The notes: generated from the sequence alone by a model not told the origin. Positions 1-6,650 are shown, numbered from the stretch's first letter. The stretch: DNA of 20,532 nt from a virus (IMGVR_UViG_3300042558_003677:1-20532), one strand, 5' to 3'. Translations and numbers: made by a program.

Positions 1-795
1 GCCACAGCTACTAGCTATACTGGTGGCAACACAGCTACCATGGAAGGTACTGGCGGTAAGCAAATTTCCGTTCAGATCCTGAAACAAGCCGTTGAAGCTC
101 GCACACGTAAGTTGCAAGCTCGCTGGACATTTGAATCTGCACAAGACGCACAAGCCATGCATGGTATTGACGTTGAAGCAGAAATCATGGCAGCATTGGC
201 TCAAGAGATTACAGCTGAAATCGACCAAGAGATTCTCTTGAGCTTGCGTTCACTGGCAGCTACTGAGTTCACATACAACCAAGCTACCGTTTCTGGTACA
301 GCAACATTCGTTGGTGACGAACACGCCGCATTGGCTGTGTTGGTCAACCGTGTTGCTAACTTGATTGCTCAACGCACTCGTCGTGGCGCTGGTAACTACG
401 CTGTGGTTAGTTCAGCTGCACTGACAGTGTTGCAATCTGCAACAACTTCTGCTTTTGCTCGCACTACAGAAGGTACATTTGAAGCACCTACCAACACCAA
501 GTTTGTTGGTACCCTGAACGGCTCTATGCGTGTGTTCGTCGACAGCTATGCTGCTGACACACAAGCTGTGTTGGTTGGTTACAAAGGTTCTTCAGAAGCT
601 GACGCACCAGCATTCTACTGCCCATACATTCCTTTGATGAGCAGTGGTGTTGTGCTTGATCCTTCAACATTCGAACCAGTCGTGTCATTCATGACACGTT
701 ATGGTTACATCGAATTGACCAACACAGCCAGCAGCTTCGGCAACGCTGGTGACTACGTTGGTGAGATCGCAGTTTCCAACTTGTCATTCTCCTAA
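1..795 (+). CDS. 23: Major capsid protein, gp23-like (partial, N-terminus outside window)
   Basis: This is the C-terminal 264 residues of a T4 gp23-type major head protein, which forms the hexameric capsid lattice. The frame is open from base 1, so the ATG at 40 is probably internal and the true start lies upstream. From memory of T4 gp23, several stretches align in order: an ARTRKLQARW segment followed by a helix ending QAMHGIDVEAEI (T4: LKAIHGLDAETEL), then QRTRRGAGNY (T4: ARQTGRGAGNF), then a VGYKGSSEADAPAFYCPYIPL segment (T4: VGYKGPNEMDAGIYYAPYVAL), then SFMTRYGY near the end. Codon choice looks more uniform than in the neighbours, as expected for a very highly expressed protein. A strong intrinsic terminator follows 31 nt after the stop. 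Assignment as gp23 rather than the paralogous vertex protein gp24 rests on the GRGAGN and VGYKG stretches and is fairly secure. Confidence 0.93.
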   Translation, partial: ATATSYTGGNTATMEGTGGKQISVQILKQAVEARTRKLQARWTFESAQDAQAMHGIDVEAEIMAALAQEITAEIDQEILLSLRSLAATEFTYNQATVSGTATFVGDEHAALAVLVNRVANLIAQRTRRGAGNYAVVSSAALTVLQSATTSAFARTTEGTFEAPTNTKFVGTLNGSMRVFVDSYAADTQAVLVGYKGSSEADAPAFYCPYIPLMSSGVVLDPSTFEPVVSFMTRYGYIELTNTASSFGNAGDYVGEIAVSNLSFS

Positions 796-826
796 TCAGA
801 GAACCAACCCAGGGATGGGAAGGACG

Positions 827-851
827 AAAAAGGGCCGCAAGGCCCTTTTTT
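827..851 (+). terminator. Intrinsic terminator after the capsid gene
   Basis: A perfect stem pairs GGGCC (832-836) with GGCCC (841-845) across a GCAA tetraloop. It is extended by five A-T pairs (827-831 with 846-850) and ends in a run of T. This is a textbook rho-independent terminator placed 31 nt after the capsid stop codon. It would insulate capsid transcription from the downstream accessory genes. Confidence 0.93.
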
Positions 852-878
852 GTTGTCTACCACTGTTGAACAGTACCG

Positions 879-888
879 CTAAATAACT
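879..888 (+). promoter_or_regulatory. Candidate T4-like late promoter (CTAAATAACT)
   Basis: The core TAAATA (880-885) resembles the T4 late promoter box TATAAATA, lacking its first TA. It lies just after the capsid terminator and 15 nt before the ATG at 904, with a GGAG ribosome binding site at 894-897 between them. The same core occurs upstream of three other structural genes here. The short distance to the start codon leaves only a very short leader, which lowers confidence. Confidence 0.45.
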
Positions 889-903
889 GAGTCGGAGCAG
901 ATC

Positions 904-1557
904 ATGGATCCAAGATTTTTTAGAAAATACATTGACATTATAAACGAAGCCCAGCCCCCAGTAGTGCCGGGTACTACCACCGACGACGTGTCAGACCAAC
1001 CTGACACTGGTACACAAGATCCCGCAACTGATAACAATACAGCACCAGGACCAACGCCACCAACACGACAACCAGAACAACAACCAGGACCAACACAGCA
1101 ACCAACCCCACCAACGCCACCAACACGACAACCAGAACAACAACCAGGACCAACACAACAACCAGCACAGCCGGCAGTTGGTATAGGTGGCACTACTAAA
1201 CCTACTACAACAACAGCACAACCAACACAACAACCAGCACAGCCCGGGCCGATGGCACAACCAATACAGCCAACATTGATGCTAACTCCACCGCAGCGCG
1301 GACCGATAGCACAACCAGCACAACCAGCACAGCCTTTGCAGCCTCCAAGCAAGCCCATGATACCATCGACTACCCCGCCACCAGCTCCGCCTGCGGCGCA
1401 ACTACCTAAACCGTCAACAGGGTCAGCTACAACAGCCAGTACCACTCCCACTATAGCAGCACCTGCTGAGCCACAACCTTCCACAGGATCAGCTACCACA
1501 ACAGAAACAGTGGATGATGTAGAACGTATTAGAAATTTTATAAAGAAAAAATATTGA
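904..1557 (+). CDS. Proline/glutamine-rich low-complexity protein
   Basis: I do not recognise a family for this 217-aa protein. It has three parts. The first ~20 residues (MDPRFFRKYIDIINEAQ) look like an amphipathic helix. The middle (about 25-195) is almost entirely Pro, Gln, Thr and Ala, with two near-perfect copies of a 20-residue unit and many QQPAQP/PAQP units. A short charged tail ends in ERIRNFIKKKY. No signal peptide, transmembrane segment or catalytic motif is visible, and the middle must be disordered. The start is supported by GGAG six bases before ATG. Lying between the capsid and fibre genes, it could be a flexible linker, spacer or scaffold-type protein with binding helices at both ends, but that is inference. 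The Thr/Pro-rich centre would also be a plausible O-glycosylation substrate for the adjacent glycosyltransferases. Confidence 0.8.
   Translation: MDPRFFRKYIDIINEAQPPVVPGTTTDDVSDQPDTGTQDPATDNNTAPGPTPPTRQPEQQPGPTQQPTPPTPPTRQPEQQPGPTQQPAQPAVGIGGTTKPTTTTAQPTQQPAQPGPMAQPIQPTLMLTPPQRGPIAQPAQPAQPLQPPSKPMIPSTTPPPAPPAAQLPKPSTGSATTASTTPTIAAPAEPQPSTGSATTTETVDDVERIRNFIKKKY
1051..1170 (+). repeat. 60-nt tandem repeat, two copies
   Basis: Bases 1051-1110 and 1111-1170 form two tandem units of exactly 60 nt. The first 47 bases (1051-1097 and 1111-1157) are identical, followed by one mismatch (1098/1158) and a further short match. The unit encodes 20 residues of the Pro/Gln-rich segment (PTPPTRQPEQQPGPTQQP). 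Near-identity at DNA level points to a recent duplication, so copy number probably varies between related phages. Confidence 0.92.
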
Positions 1558-1645
1558 GTCGGGGGTAATTATTCAATATCTCAACCCACAGCAACACTAT
1601 ACCAGTCGAACGTATCTTACTCAATGGTTCTCCCCGCACACGTTA

Positions 1646-2503
1646 GTGGTCACAGACAACGATTTACAAAATCAATCTCAATCTCAAAAATTGTTGGATC
1701 AACACAGCAACACTGATAGAATACTAGACATCACACACAATCCTTTTCCAGACAACCAAGTTGTTCTAAATATACGTCCCTGCCTTACCAACAACTTTGA
1801 GCGTTATTATGATCCACGTCCTGGACATGTGTTCTTTCCTATCTGGCTATGGATGTATTCGTTGCGCAACCCGCAATGGTGGGATGTTTTGTGTTTTGAT
1901 GCAGGCACAAAAAAAAGCAAAGAAGTCATGTGCCTCAACAACAGGCGGCGCAGTCATAGAACACAGTTGTGGGCAGAGTTGAATCGTCTGGGCATTATCG
2001 GCCGTATTGCTTACAGTTTTGTAGGGCCCGAAGATCATGCTTTGTCTTACGCTTATCAATACCCCATGCTGTTGCGTGGAGAATTAGAAGATTCACAACG
2101 CAACGATGTTGGTGTGGGACATGAAGTATACGATCAGTGTGCAGTAAACATTGTGACCGAAACTTCTACAGACCTGTCATATGTGAGTGAAAAAATTTGC
2201 AAGGCTTTTGTGGCTCGACAAATACCTGTTGTTGTTGGCTGTGTTGGAGTGAACAAATTCTTACAAGACATTGGCCTGGACATGTTTGAAGATGTGGTTC
2301 CCTGGAGCAACTGGGATAATGAGTCAGATCAATTGATCAGAGTCAACAAGATAGCACAGTTTATGGATGACTGGATTCGCGGCAGAACTATTTTAAATGA
2401 CTACAACAAGCTATTGCCCAGAATTGAAAAAAACAAACAATACTTTCACAGCGAAGCATTTAGAAACAAGATCATGTTGCAAATGCAAGTGTTTACACCT
2501 TGA
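1646..2503 (+). CDS. Putative glycosyltransferase, GT10/exostosin-like
   Basis: Probably transfers a sugar from a nucleotide-sugar donor. The C-terminal half carries the pattern seen in GT10 fucosyltransferase-like and exostosin-like phage proteins: TETSTDLSYVSEKICKAF from about residue 170, followed by IPVVVGCVG and a GLDMFEDVVPW stretch. In those families the Y-V-(S/T)-E-K-(I/L) segment followed by a PV-hydrophobic-G turn belongs to the donor-binding domain. The N-terminal half has an aromatic stretch (HVFFPIWLWMYSL) and no recognised motif. GTG at 1646 is the first conventional start in frame, but the frame stays open back to 1544 and the added residues look coding, so the true N-terminus may be upstream (see findings). 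The 3' end overlaps the convergent minus-strand gene by 11 nt. The acceptor could be a virion protein or a host surface glycan. Fold-level assignment is moderate; the sugar is unknown. Confidence 0.72.
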   Translation: MVTDNDLQNQSQSQKLLDQHSNTDRILDITHNPFPDNQVVLNIRPCLTNNFERYYDPRPGHVFFPIWLWMYSLRNPQWWDVLCFDAGTKKSKEVMCLNNRRRSHRTQLWAELNRLGIIGRIAYSFVGPEDHALSYAYQYPMLLRGELEDSQRNDVGVGHEVYDQCAVNIVTETSTDLSYVSEKICKAFVARQIPVVVGCVGVNKFLQDIGLDMFEDVVPWSNWDNESDQLIRVNKIAQFMDDWIRGRTILNDYNKLLPRIEKNKQYFHSEAFRNKIMLQMQVFTP

Positions 2504-3692
2504 ACCAACCCAAGTATTGTTCTATCTTCTTGGTAACTGATGCCCAGTCACCCATTGAGGGTTGACGGAATATGCGCATGGTACTGTACCATGGGCTGGA
2601 GTCACGGTCCAGCATCCAACGCCAGTCTGTGGCAAACCACTGCAACATCAACCATGTGGGTCGACCCAGCGCAGCTGACAAATGTGCAATGGCTGTGTCC
2701 ACACTGATCACAACATCTGTGCATGCTATCAAAGCAGCAGTGTCTGCAAAACTCTGAATAGAACCAGGATACAAGTTTACTCCGGCATCAGCCAAGTCTT
2801 GGGATTCTTCATCAGTGGCATCTATTTGCAGACTGATCCATTCGTATTGTGGGTTGCGGCGCACAATGTCCAGCATGTCTTCAAACGGCATGCCTTTGTG
2901 TTTGTTGAGCCAAGCATCTCTGCGCCCTGACCATGAAAATCCCACCCGCATGCGTGTTTTTGGTCCAAGCAGTTTCAGCCAGTTTTGATAGAGATTCAAT
3001 GGAGGATTGAGATACTGCACCTGTGGCGGAAGATTGTGCAAGTGAATACCTAGCACACCTGGCAAACTCATGATGGACACCCAGTAGTCAAACGTTTCAG
3101 GAATTTCTTCAGTGTATCCACCCACCCATGAAAGTATAGGGCTGGCACTGAGCATGGGAATCAACCCGTCCGTGACCTGTAACAGTATGCGAGCACCCAA
3201 CACATGCAGATTGTACAAAAATCTACAGAACTGTATGTTGTCCCCGTGACCTTGTTCGCCTACTACTAGTATGGTTTTGTCTTTGAGGTCTTCACCAGTC
3301 CAGCGCGGCTGACTGTGTTGCGGTTGTGTACCAGCCAAGTGTTCGTACTGCCAACGTGATTCATAGGCCGGCCATCCTTGTGCATAGTCTCCCTGGATCA
3401 AATGACACACAGCCAAATTGAATCTAGCAGTGACATTGTTGGGTTCAAGTATTATAGCGTGTTGCAAAAAAGGTATGGCTCTGGCAGGTTGTCCACATTC
3501 ACGCATGACATTGCCATAATTGTTGAAGGCTGCGGCCGAGTCAGGATCTGCCACAAAAGCCTGTGCATAACAGGCCAAGGCCTGTTGAGGTTGACAGTCT
3601 GAGCGAAATTGATTGCCTTGTTCTATAAGTTGATTTGGGTGCATGTAGTATTTAAAATAGCAACAGCGCACCAATTTATTTTTGATATCCAT
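2493..3692 (-). CDS. TPR domain plus GT9-like glycosyltransferase
   Basis: A two-domain protein of about 399 aa. Residues ~18-115 form about three tetratricopeptide repeats (GNQFRSDCQPQQALACYAQA, then FNNYGNVMRECGQPARAIPF, then FNLAVCHLIQGDYAQGWPAY). Residues ~135-390 resemble the TPR-associated GT9/heptosyltransferase-like domain: VGEQGHGDNIQFCRF near residue 142 and SVDTAIAHLSAALGRPTW near 327, followed by a DWRW...SPWY segment. In known relatives the TPRs recognise a protein or carrier and the C-terminal Rossmann domain binds the nucleotide sugar. Two starts are possible: ATG at 3692, used here, or ATG at 3644 (MHPNQLIEQGNQF), which sits closer to the first TPR. Neither has a clear ribosome binding site. 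It is transcribed against its neighbours, converging on the GT10-like gene and diverging from the 252-aa virion gene, and looks like a cargo insertion in the structural module. Confidence 0.85.
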   Translation of the reverse strand: MDIKNKLVRCCYFKYYMHPNQLIEQGNQFRSDCQPQQALACYAQAFVADPDSAAAFNNYGNVMRECGQPARAIPFLQHAIILEPNNVTARFNLAVCHLIQGDYAQGWPAYESRWQYEHLAGTQPQHSQPRWTGEDLKDKTILVVGEQGHGDNIQFCRFLYNLHVLGARILLQVTDGLIPMLSASPILSWVGGYTEEIPETFDYWVSIMSLPGVLGIHLHNLPPQVQYLNPPLNLYQNWLKLLGPKTRMRVGFSWSGRRDAWLNKHKGMPFEDMLDIVRRNPQYEWISLQIDATDEESQDLADAGVNLYPGSIQSFADTAALIACTDVVISVDTAIAHLSAALGRPTWLMLQWFATDWRWMLDRDSSPWYSTMRIFRQPSMGDWASVTKKIEQYLGWFKV

Positions 3693-3700
3693 AAATACTT
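3690..3700 (+). promoter_or_regulatory. Candidate T4-like late promoter (CATAAATACTT)
   Basis: CATAAATACTT is the closest match in the window to the T4 late promoter box (TATAAATA plus following bases). It lies about 85 nt before the ATG of the 252-aa virion gene, which would leave a leader long enough for the hairpins at 3704-3758. It overlaps the upstream start codon of the divergent TPR-glycosyltransferase gene. Confidence 0.55.
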
Positions 3701-3703
3701 GTC

Positions 3704-3758
3704 AACGCAATTCTGCGTTTTATGCGGTTTAACCCACCGCGTAGCGACTAGAACTCGC
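3704..3758 (+). promoter_or_regulatory. Structured 5' leader with consecutive hairpins
   Basis: Three inverted repeats lie in a row before the 252-aa gene. AACGCA (3704-3709) pairs with TGCGTT (3714-3719) over an ATTC loop and is followed by T residues. GCGGT (3724-3728) pairs with ACCGC (3736-3740). GCGA (3744-3747) pairs with TCGC (3755-3758). A strong ribosome binding site, AGGAG at 3773-3777, stays outside them. The first hairpin could stabilise the mRNA 5' end or act as a weak terminator. No riboswitch family is recognised. Confidence 0.4.
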
Positions 3759-3784
3759 ATCGGACTTCTATAAGGAGAAACAAA

Positions 3785-4543
3785 ATGGGACGTCCTCTTA
3801 AAATACAAAAATCAAGCACTGGATCTGGCAATGGCGGCGCAGCCGTTGGTGTGGATCTTGGCTTCCCCAACTTTGGTTCATTGACTGCACCGGTGTTTAA
3901 TTCGCCAACGCAGACTCTTGACTCAGCTCAATATCTAGGTGTAGTTGGTGGCGCAGGCCCAACTGATGCACCCAGTGCAACCAACCCCAGAGTTGATGTT
4001 ATTGTTAACATTACTGGTAGTGCTGGGGATGCTCAAGGATACATTATTCGTCAGAAAGGTTCACGCAAGTATCTGGTTGGTGATGTTACCAGCATTGCTG
4101 ACGAAGACATGGTAGTTGGGCTTGCTTACATAATTGTCGCAGTTGGCACAACTGACTGGGTGGCCTGTGGCGCCCCTACCAACTACGGCGTAGGTACAAT
4201 TTTCACTGCTACAGCAGTTGGCGCAGGTACTGGTACAGCCAATTTAGTTGGTGTGTGTGTGATAGGAAACGGTCAAACACCAACAGCTGGTTTGATGGCT
4301 ATTACCTATACCAACACTGATTCTACTGCCGTTTCAATCAGCAAGTTGACTAACAAATTCTTGTTAGACTTCACTGGCGGTTCAGGATTTACTCAAGCCG
4401 AAGTGACCAATGATGTTCGATTAGTTGCCAACTTCTTCACAGACGAAGGTACAGTTATCAAATCTGGCACAACTGCTGCGCAAAACGTTACTGGACAACA
4501 GAATCTGTTGAACCTGGCCATTGTGGACAACGTTCAATCCTAA
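3785..4543 (+). CDS. Probable virion structural protein
   Basis: A 252-aa Gly/Thr/Val-rich protein starting MGRPLKIQKS, an opening I associate with structural proteins of T4-like phages from aquatic environments, although I cannot name a gp number. A short basic N-terminus is followed by a flexible GSGNGGAAVGV segment and then beta-rich sequence. Landmarks are DVIVNITGSAGDAQGYI around residue 75, RQKGSRKYLVGDV around 95, and TNKFLLDFTGGSGFTQAEVTNDVRLVANFF around 195-225. No catalytic motif, signal peptide or membrane segment is seen. The start is decided by AGGAG seven bases before the ATG. The gene is a stand-alone unit: a late-type promoter and structured leader precede it and a strong terminator follows, as expected for an abundant protein such as a head decoration or tail component. 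That role is inference. Confidence 0.82.
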   Translation: MGRPLKIQKSSTGSGNGGAAVGVDLGFPNFGSLTAPVFNSPTQTLDSAQYLGVVGGAGPTDAPSATNPRVDVIVNITGSAGDAQGYIIRQKGSRKYLVGDVTSIADEDMVVGLAYIIVAVGTTDWVACGAPTNYGVGTIFTATAVGAGTGTANLVGVCVIGNGQTPTAGLMAITYTNTDSTAVSISKLTNKFLLDFTGGSGFTQAEVTNDVRLVANFFTDEGTVIKSGTTAAQNVTGQQNLLNLAIVDNVQS

Positions 4544-4557
4544 TTTGTAACACTACC

Positions 4558-4592
4558 AAGTCCTCCCAGATACATAATGGGAGGACTTTTTT
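4558..4592 (+). terminator. Intrinsic terminator overlapping the next gene's ribosome binding site
   Basis: AAGTCCTCCCA (4558-4568) pairs perfectly with TGGGAGGACTT (4578-4588) across a 9-nt loop, giving 11 base pairs followed by T residues to 4592. The next gene starts at 4593, immediately after the T-run. Its only visible Shine-Dalgarno sequence, GGGAGG (4579-4584), is inside the 3' arm, eight bases from the ATG. One element therefore ends the upstream transcript and masks the next ribosome binding site when folded. Confidence 0.9.
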
Positions 4593-5180
4593 ATGAGTAT
4601 TGGATTTGTATTAGGCAACGGCATCAGCAGACTTGAAGTAGATGTCAAAACACTACAAGCAACTGGACCTGTGTATGGTTGTAACGCTCTTTATCGTGAG
4701 CACACCCCCACAGTGTTGGTCAGCACTGACAAAGCAATCAGCCAAGAAATACAAAATTCAGGCTACGCTACCAAAAATCGCATGTACACTCGCAGGCCCA
4801 TGCCAGGCTTGGGTGCCAAAACTGTGCCACAAAGCTATTTTGGGTTTAGTTCAGGACCTATTGCAGTGGGCATTGCTGCACTGGACCGCAACATAGCAGT
4901 GTATCTCATTGGATTTGACATGGGACCAGCACAAAACAATCGTTTCAACAATGTGTATGCTGACACACAATTTTATAAAAAAAGCAATTCTTTGCCTACC
5001 TACACTGGCAACTGGGCTAGACAGTTGGCCACTGTGATAAAAGACTATCCCAAAATAAGTTTTTATCGAGTGCAAGGAGAAACCACAGCCACAGTAAACG
5101 AGCTCAATGGACTGGCAAATTTAAGACACATGCCTGTTGCAGACTTTTTGAACCGCATAAATAACACAAAGGATCTGTAA
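4593..5180 (+). CDS. Putative glycosyltransferase-like protein (GT42/DUF115-like)
   Basis: A 195-aa protein that opens with FVLGNGISRLEVDVKTL, then GPVYGCNALYRE. This parallels the start of GT42 sialyltransferases such as Campylobacter CstII (AGNGPSLKEIDY...VFRCNQFY) and the related DUF115 proteins, in which the GNG loop contacts the nucleotide sugar. A second matching region lies near residues 88-110, SSGPIAVGIAALDRNIAVYLIGFDMG, like the conserved helix followed by IYL-hydrophobic-G-(F/I)-D in those families. The protein is shorter than CstII (about 290 aa), and I cannot place the full catalytic set, so it may be a degenerate or divergent member. Translation starts right after a terminator whose stem contains its ribosome binding site. 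Its stop codon abuts the ATG of the first fibre gene (TAAATG), which suggests co-expression with the fibres. The fold call is moderate and the activity uncertain. Confidence 0.6.
   Translation: MSIGFVLGNGISRLEVDVKTLQATGPVYGCNALYREHTPTVLVSTDKAISQEIQNSGYATKNRMYTRRPMPGLGAKTVPQSYFGFSSGPIAVGIAALDRNIAVYLIGFDMGPAQNNRFNNVYADTQFYKKSNSLPTYTGNWARQLATVIKDYPKISFYRVQGETTATVNELNGLANLRHMPVADFLNRINNTKDL
5156..5165 (+). promoter_or_regulatory. Candidate late promoter inside the end of the upstream gene (CATAAATAAC)
   Basis: The TAAATA core (5158-5163) lies in the last codons of the GT42-like gene, about 20 nt before the ATG of the 489-aa fibre gene. An AGGA ribosome binding site (about 5170-5173) sits in between. 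As part of coding sequence it could be chance. It is listed because the same core recurs before other structural genes. Confidence 0.35.
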
Positions 5181-6650
5181 ATGTCAACAGTCAAACGTGT
5201 CAGCGGTGATTACACTGTTCAAACCATAAATGCAGGTGATTTAGTCACCTTAGAAAGTACCAATGTGAACATTGTGGGCAATCTCACGGTGACTGGTAAT
5301 GCAGTGTTGACAGGCAATATCAACGCAGACAAAATTTTTAATGGTACCACCAGTGTTGAAATTCCTGTGATCAACGGCAACATCACATTCAATCCTAGCG
5401 GTGTCAGCAACATTATGGTAATCAGCCCAACCGGTACAACTTTTGCTGGTGCTGTGGGCTTTACTGGCAACGTGGATGCAGGCAACATCAACACCACAGG
5501 CAATGTAACTGGCAATGTGTTTTTGATAAAGCAAGATGCCAGTGCGGGTACACCACTGTTGAGATTTGAAGACACTGATACCACCCTCAGTGATGGCACT
5601 GTAATTGGTGCTATTGAATGGTATACCAACGATTTGTCAGGATCTGGTGCCAGAGTAACATCAGCTATCAAAAGCACAGCCAACAGTATTTTGGGCAATG
5701 CCTTGGTACAGATTTTTACCAGCAACGGCGGCGCGGCAGCAACAGCCAGGGTCACAGTGGACAGTGTGGGCAATGTGGGAGTGGCCAATATTGCTCCTTT
5801 GCACACATTTGCAGTGAGTGGCAATACCTTCGTCAGCGGCAATGCCAGTGTGATTGGCAATGTCAGTACTGGAAATATTTTGAATTCAGGATTGGCCAGT
5901 GTCACAGGCAACATCACTGGTGGCAATTTGATCACTGGAGGTTTGGCCACAGTCACAGGCAATATCACCGGTGCCAATGTGATCAGTACTGGTGCAGTCA
6001 GTGCCGGCGCATTAGGTATCAGCGCCACAGGCAACGTCACCGGCGGCAATGTCAACAGTGACGGTGTCATGTGTGCTGTAGGCAATATCACCAACAACGG
6101 GGTTATCAATGCTGGGTCAGGCTTCAGCACAGTGGCCAACGTTGTAACAGGCAATGCCTGTGTGTCGGGCATCACTACCACAAGCACACTGACAGTGAAC
6201 ACACTCAGCGGTGGTCGCGGCATTGGTGCAGAAAACATTGTGTGGCAAAATACCACCACTACCATGACGTCAGCAACCATGGCCAACGTGGGCAATTTGG
6301 GATTTTTTGTGCTGGCAGGACAAAGTTACAAATTTGAAGCATACTTGCCCATACTGCCAGCAGGTTCTACTACCACTGCGTTTAGCACATACTTCGATGC
6401 TGGTATCTGTTACTACACTGTGGAAGCACAAGCCACACAAACAGGTGCATTCAGCACATCAACTTCAAATGTGTCGGCAGCCGCAACTGCCACACAAGCA
6501 ATGACTGGCACCACTCCACGTGCTGCCAGAGTAACTGGCACTATTCAAAGCAGTGTGAGCAATTCCAATGTGACCATTCAAGCTCAAACTTCCAGCAACG
6601 ATTTAGCAGTACAAAGCGGTGCTTATCTGACCTACACAAGAATTGGCTAA
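5181..6650 (+). CDS. Fibre-like virion protein with GNV repeats and C-terminal beta-sandwich-type domain
   Basis: A 489-aa protein, first of three large repeat-bearing fibre genes. Residues 1-20 (MSTVKRVSGDYTVQTINAGD) form a conserved-looking N-terminus, probably an attachment region. Around residues 120-150 lies TPLLRFEDTDTT...GAIEWYTND, a motif recurrent in phage fibre and structural proteins. Residues ~215-310 hold several GN(V/I)-type repeats such as SVTGNITGGNLITGG. Residues ~350-489 form a separate repeat-free domain (WQNTTTTMTSATM...YKFEAYLPILPAG...YLTYTRIG) of the beta-sandwich type seen at the ends of phage surface proteins, a likely trimerisation or receptor-contact domain. No catalytic residues are visible. 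AGGA lies about eight bases before ATG, which abuts the preceding stop. It is probably a short tail fibre or whisker-like component; the exact virion position is unknown. Confidence 0.85.
   Translation: MSTVKRVSGDYTVQTINAGDLVTLESTNVNIVGNLTVTGNAVLTGNINADKIFNGTTSVEIPVINGNITFNPSGVSNIMVISPTGTTFAGAVGFTGNVDAGNINTTGNVTGNVFLIKQDASAGTPLLRFEDTDTTLSDGTVIGAIEWYTNDLSGSGARVTSAIKSTANSILGNALVQIFTSNGGAAATARVTVDSVGNVGVANIAPLHTFAVSGNTFVSGNASVIGNVSTGNILNSGLASVTGNITGGNLITGGLATVTGNITGANVISTGAVSAGALGISATGNVTGGNVNSDGVMCAVGNITNNGVINAGSGFSTVANVVTGNACVSGITTTSTLTVNTLSGGRGIGAENIVWQNTTTTMTSATMANVGNLGFFVLAGQSYKFEAYLPILPAGSTTTAFSTYFDAGICYYTVEAQATQTGAFSTSTSNVSAAATATQAMTGTTPRAARVTGTIQSSVSNSNVTIQAQTSSNDLAVQSGAYLTYTRIG
5840..6110 (+). 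repeat. Short GN(V/I) repeat array in the 489-aa protein
   Basis: About five degenerate units encoding S-(V/A)-T-G-N-(V/I)-x-G-G-N-type sequence, for example SVTGNITGGNLITGG and ATVTGNITGANVIS. Spacing is close to 51 nt where units are adjacent. This is the smallest array of the repeat family that dominates the next two large genes. Confidence 0.8.

Noticed and set aside
879-1499. Minus-strand Gly/Cys/Val-rich open frame opposite the Pro/Gln-rich gene
   Set aside because: The GCAGC/GVG-rich product is the reverse reading of CCA/CAA/ACA codons. The plus-strand gene has a good ribosome binding site and a late-promoter-like box.
2505-2534. ACCAA/TTGGT pairing after the GT10-like stop as a terminator
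   Set aside because: It has only five base pairs, a 20-nt loop and no T-run. It lies in the coding region of the convergent gene and is probably chance.
1646-3692. Interpretation of the glycosyltransferases as a bacterial polysaccharide island
   Set aside because: A phage capsid gene and phage terminator lie immediately upstream and fibre genes downstream, with phage-style overlaps. The genes are phage-borne in this window.
5219-6295. Long open frame on the minus strand (358 codons) opposite the 489-aa fibre gene
   Set aside because: It is antisense to a well-supported gene with a ribosome binding site. Its product is a monotonous Val/Leu/Pro/Thr-rich mirror of the GNV repeats, and the lack of stops follows from the restricted codon set of the repeats.
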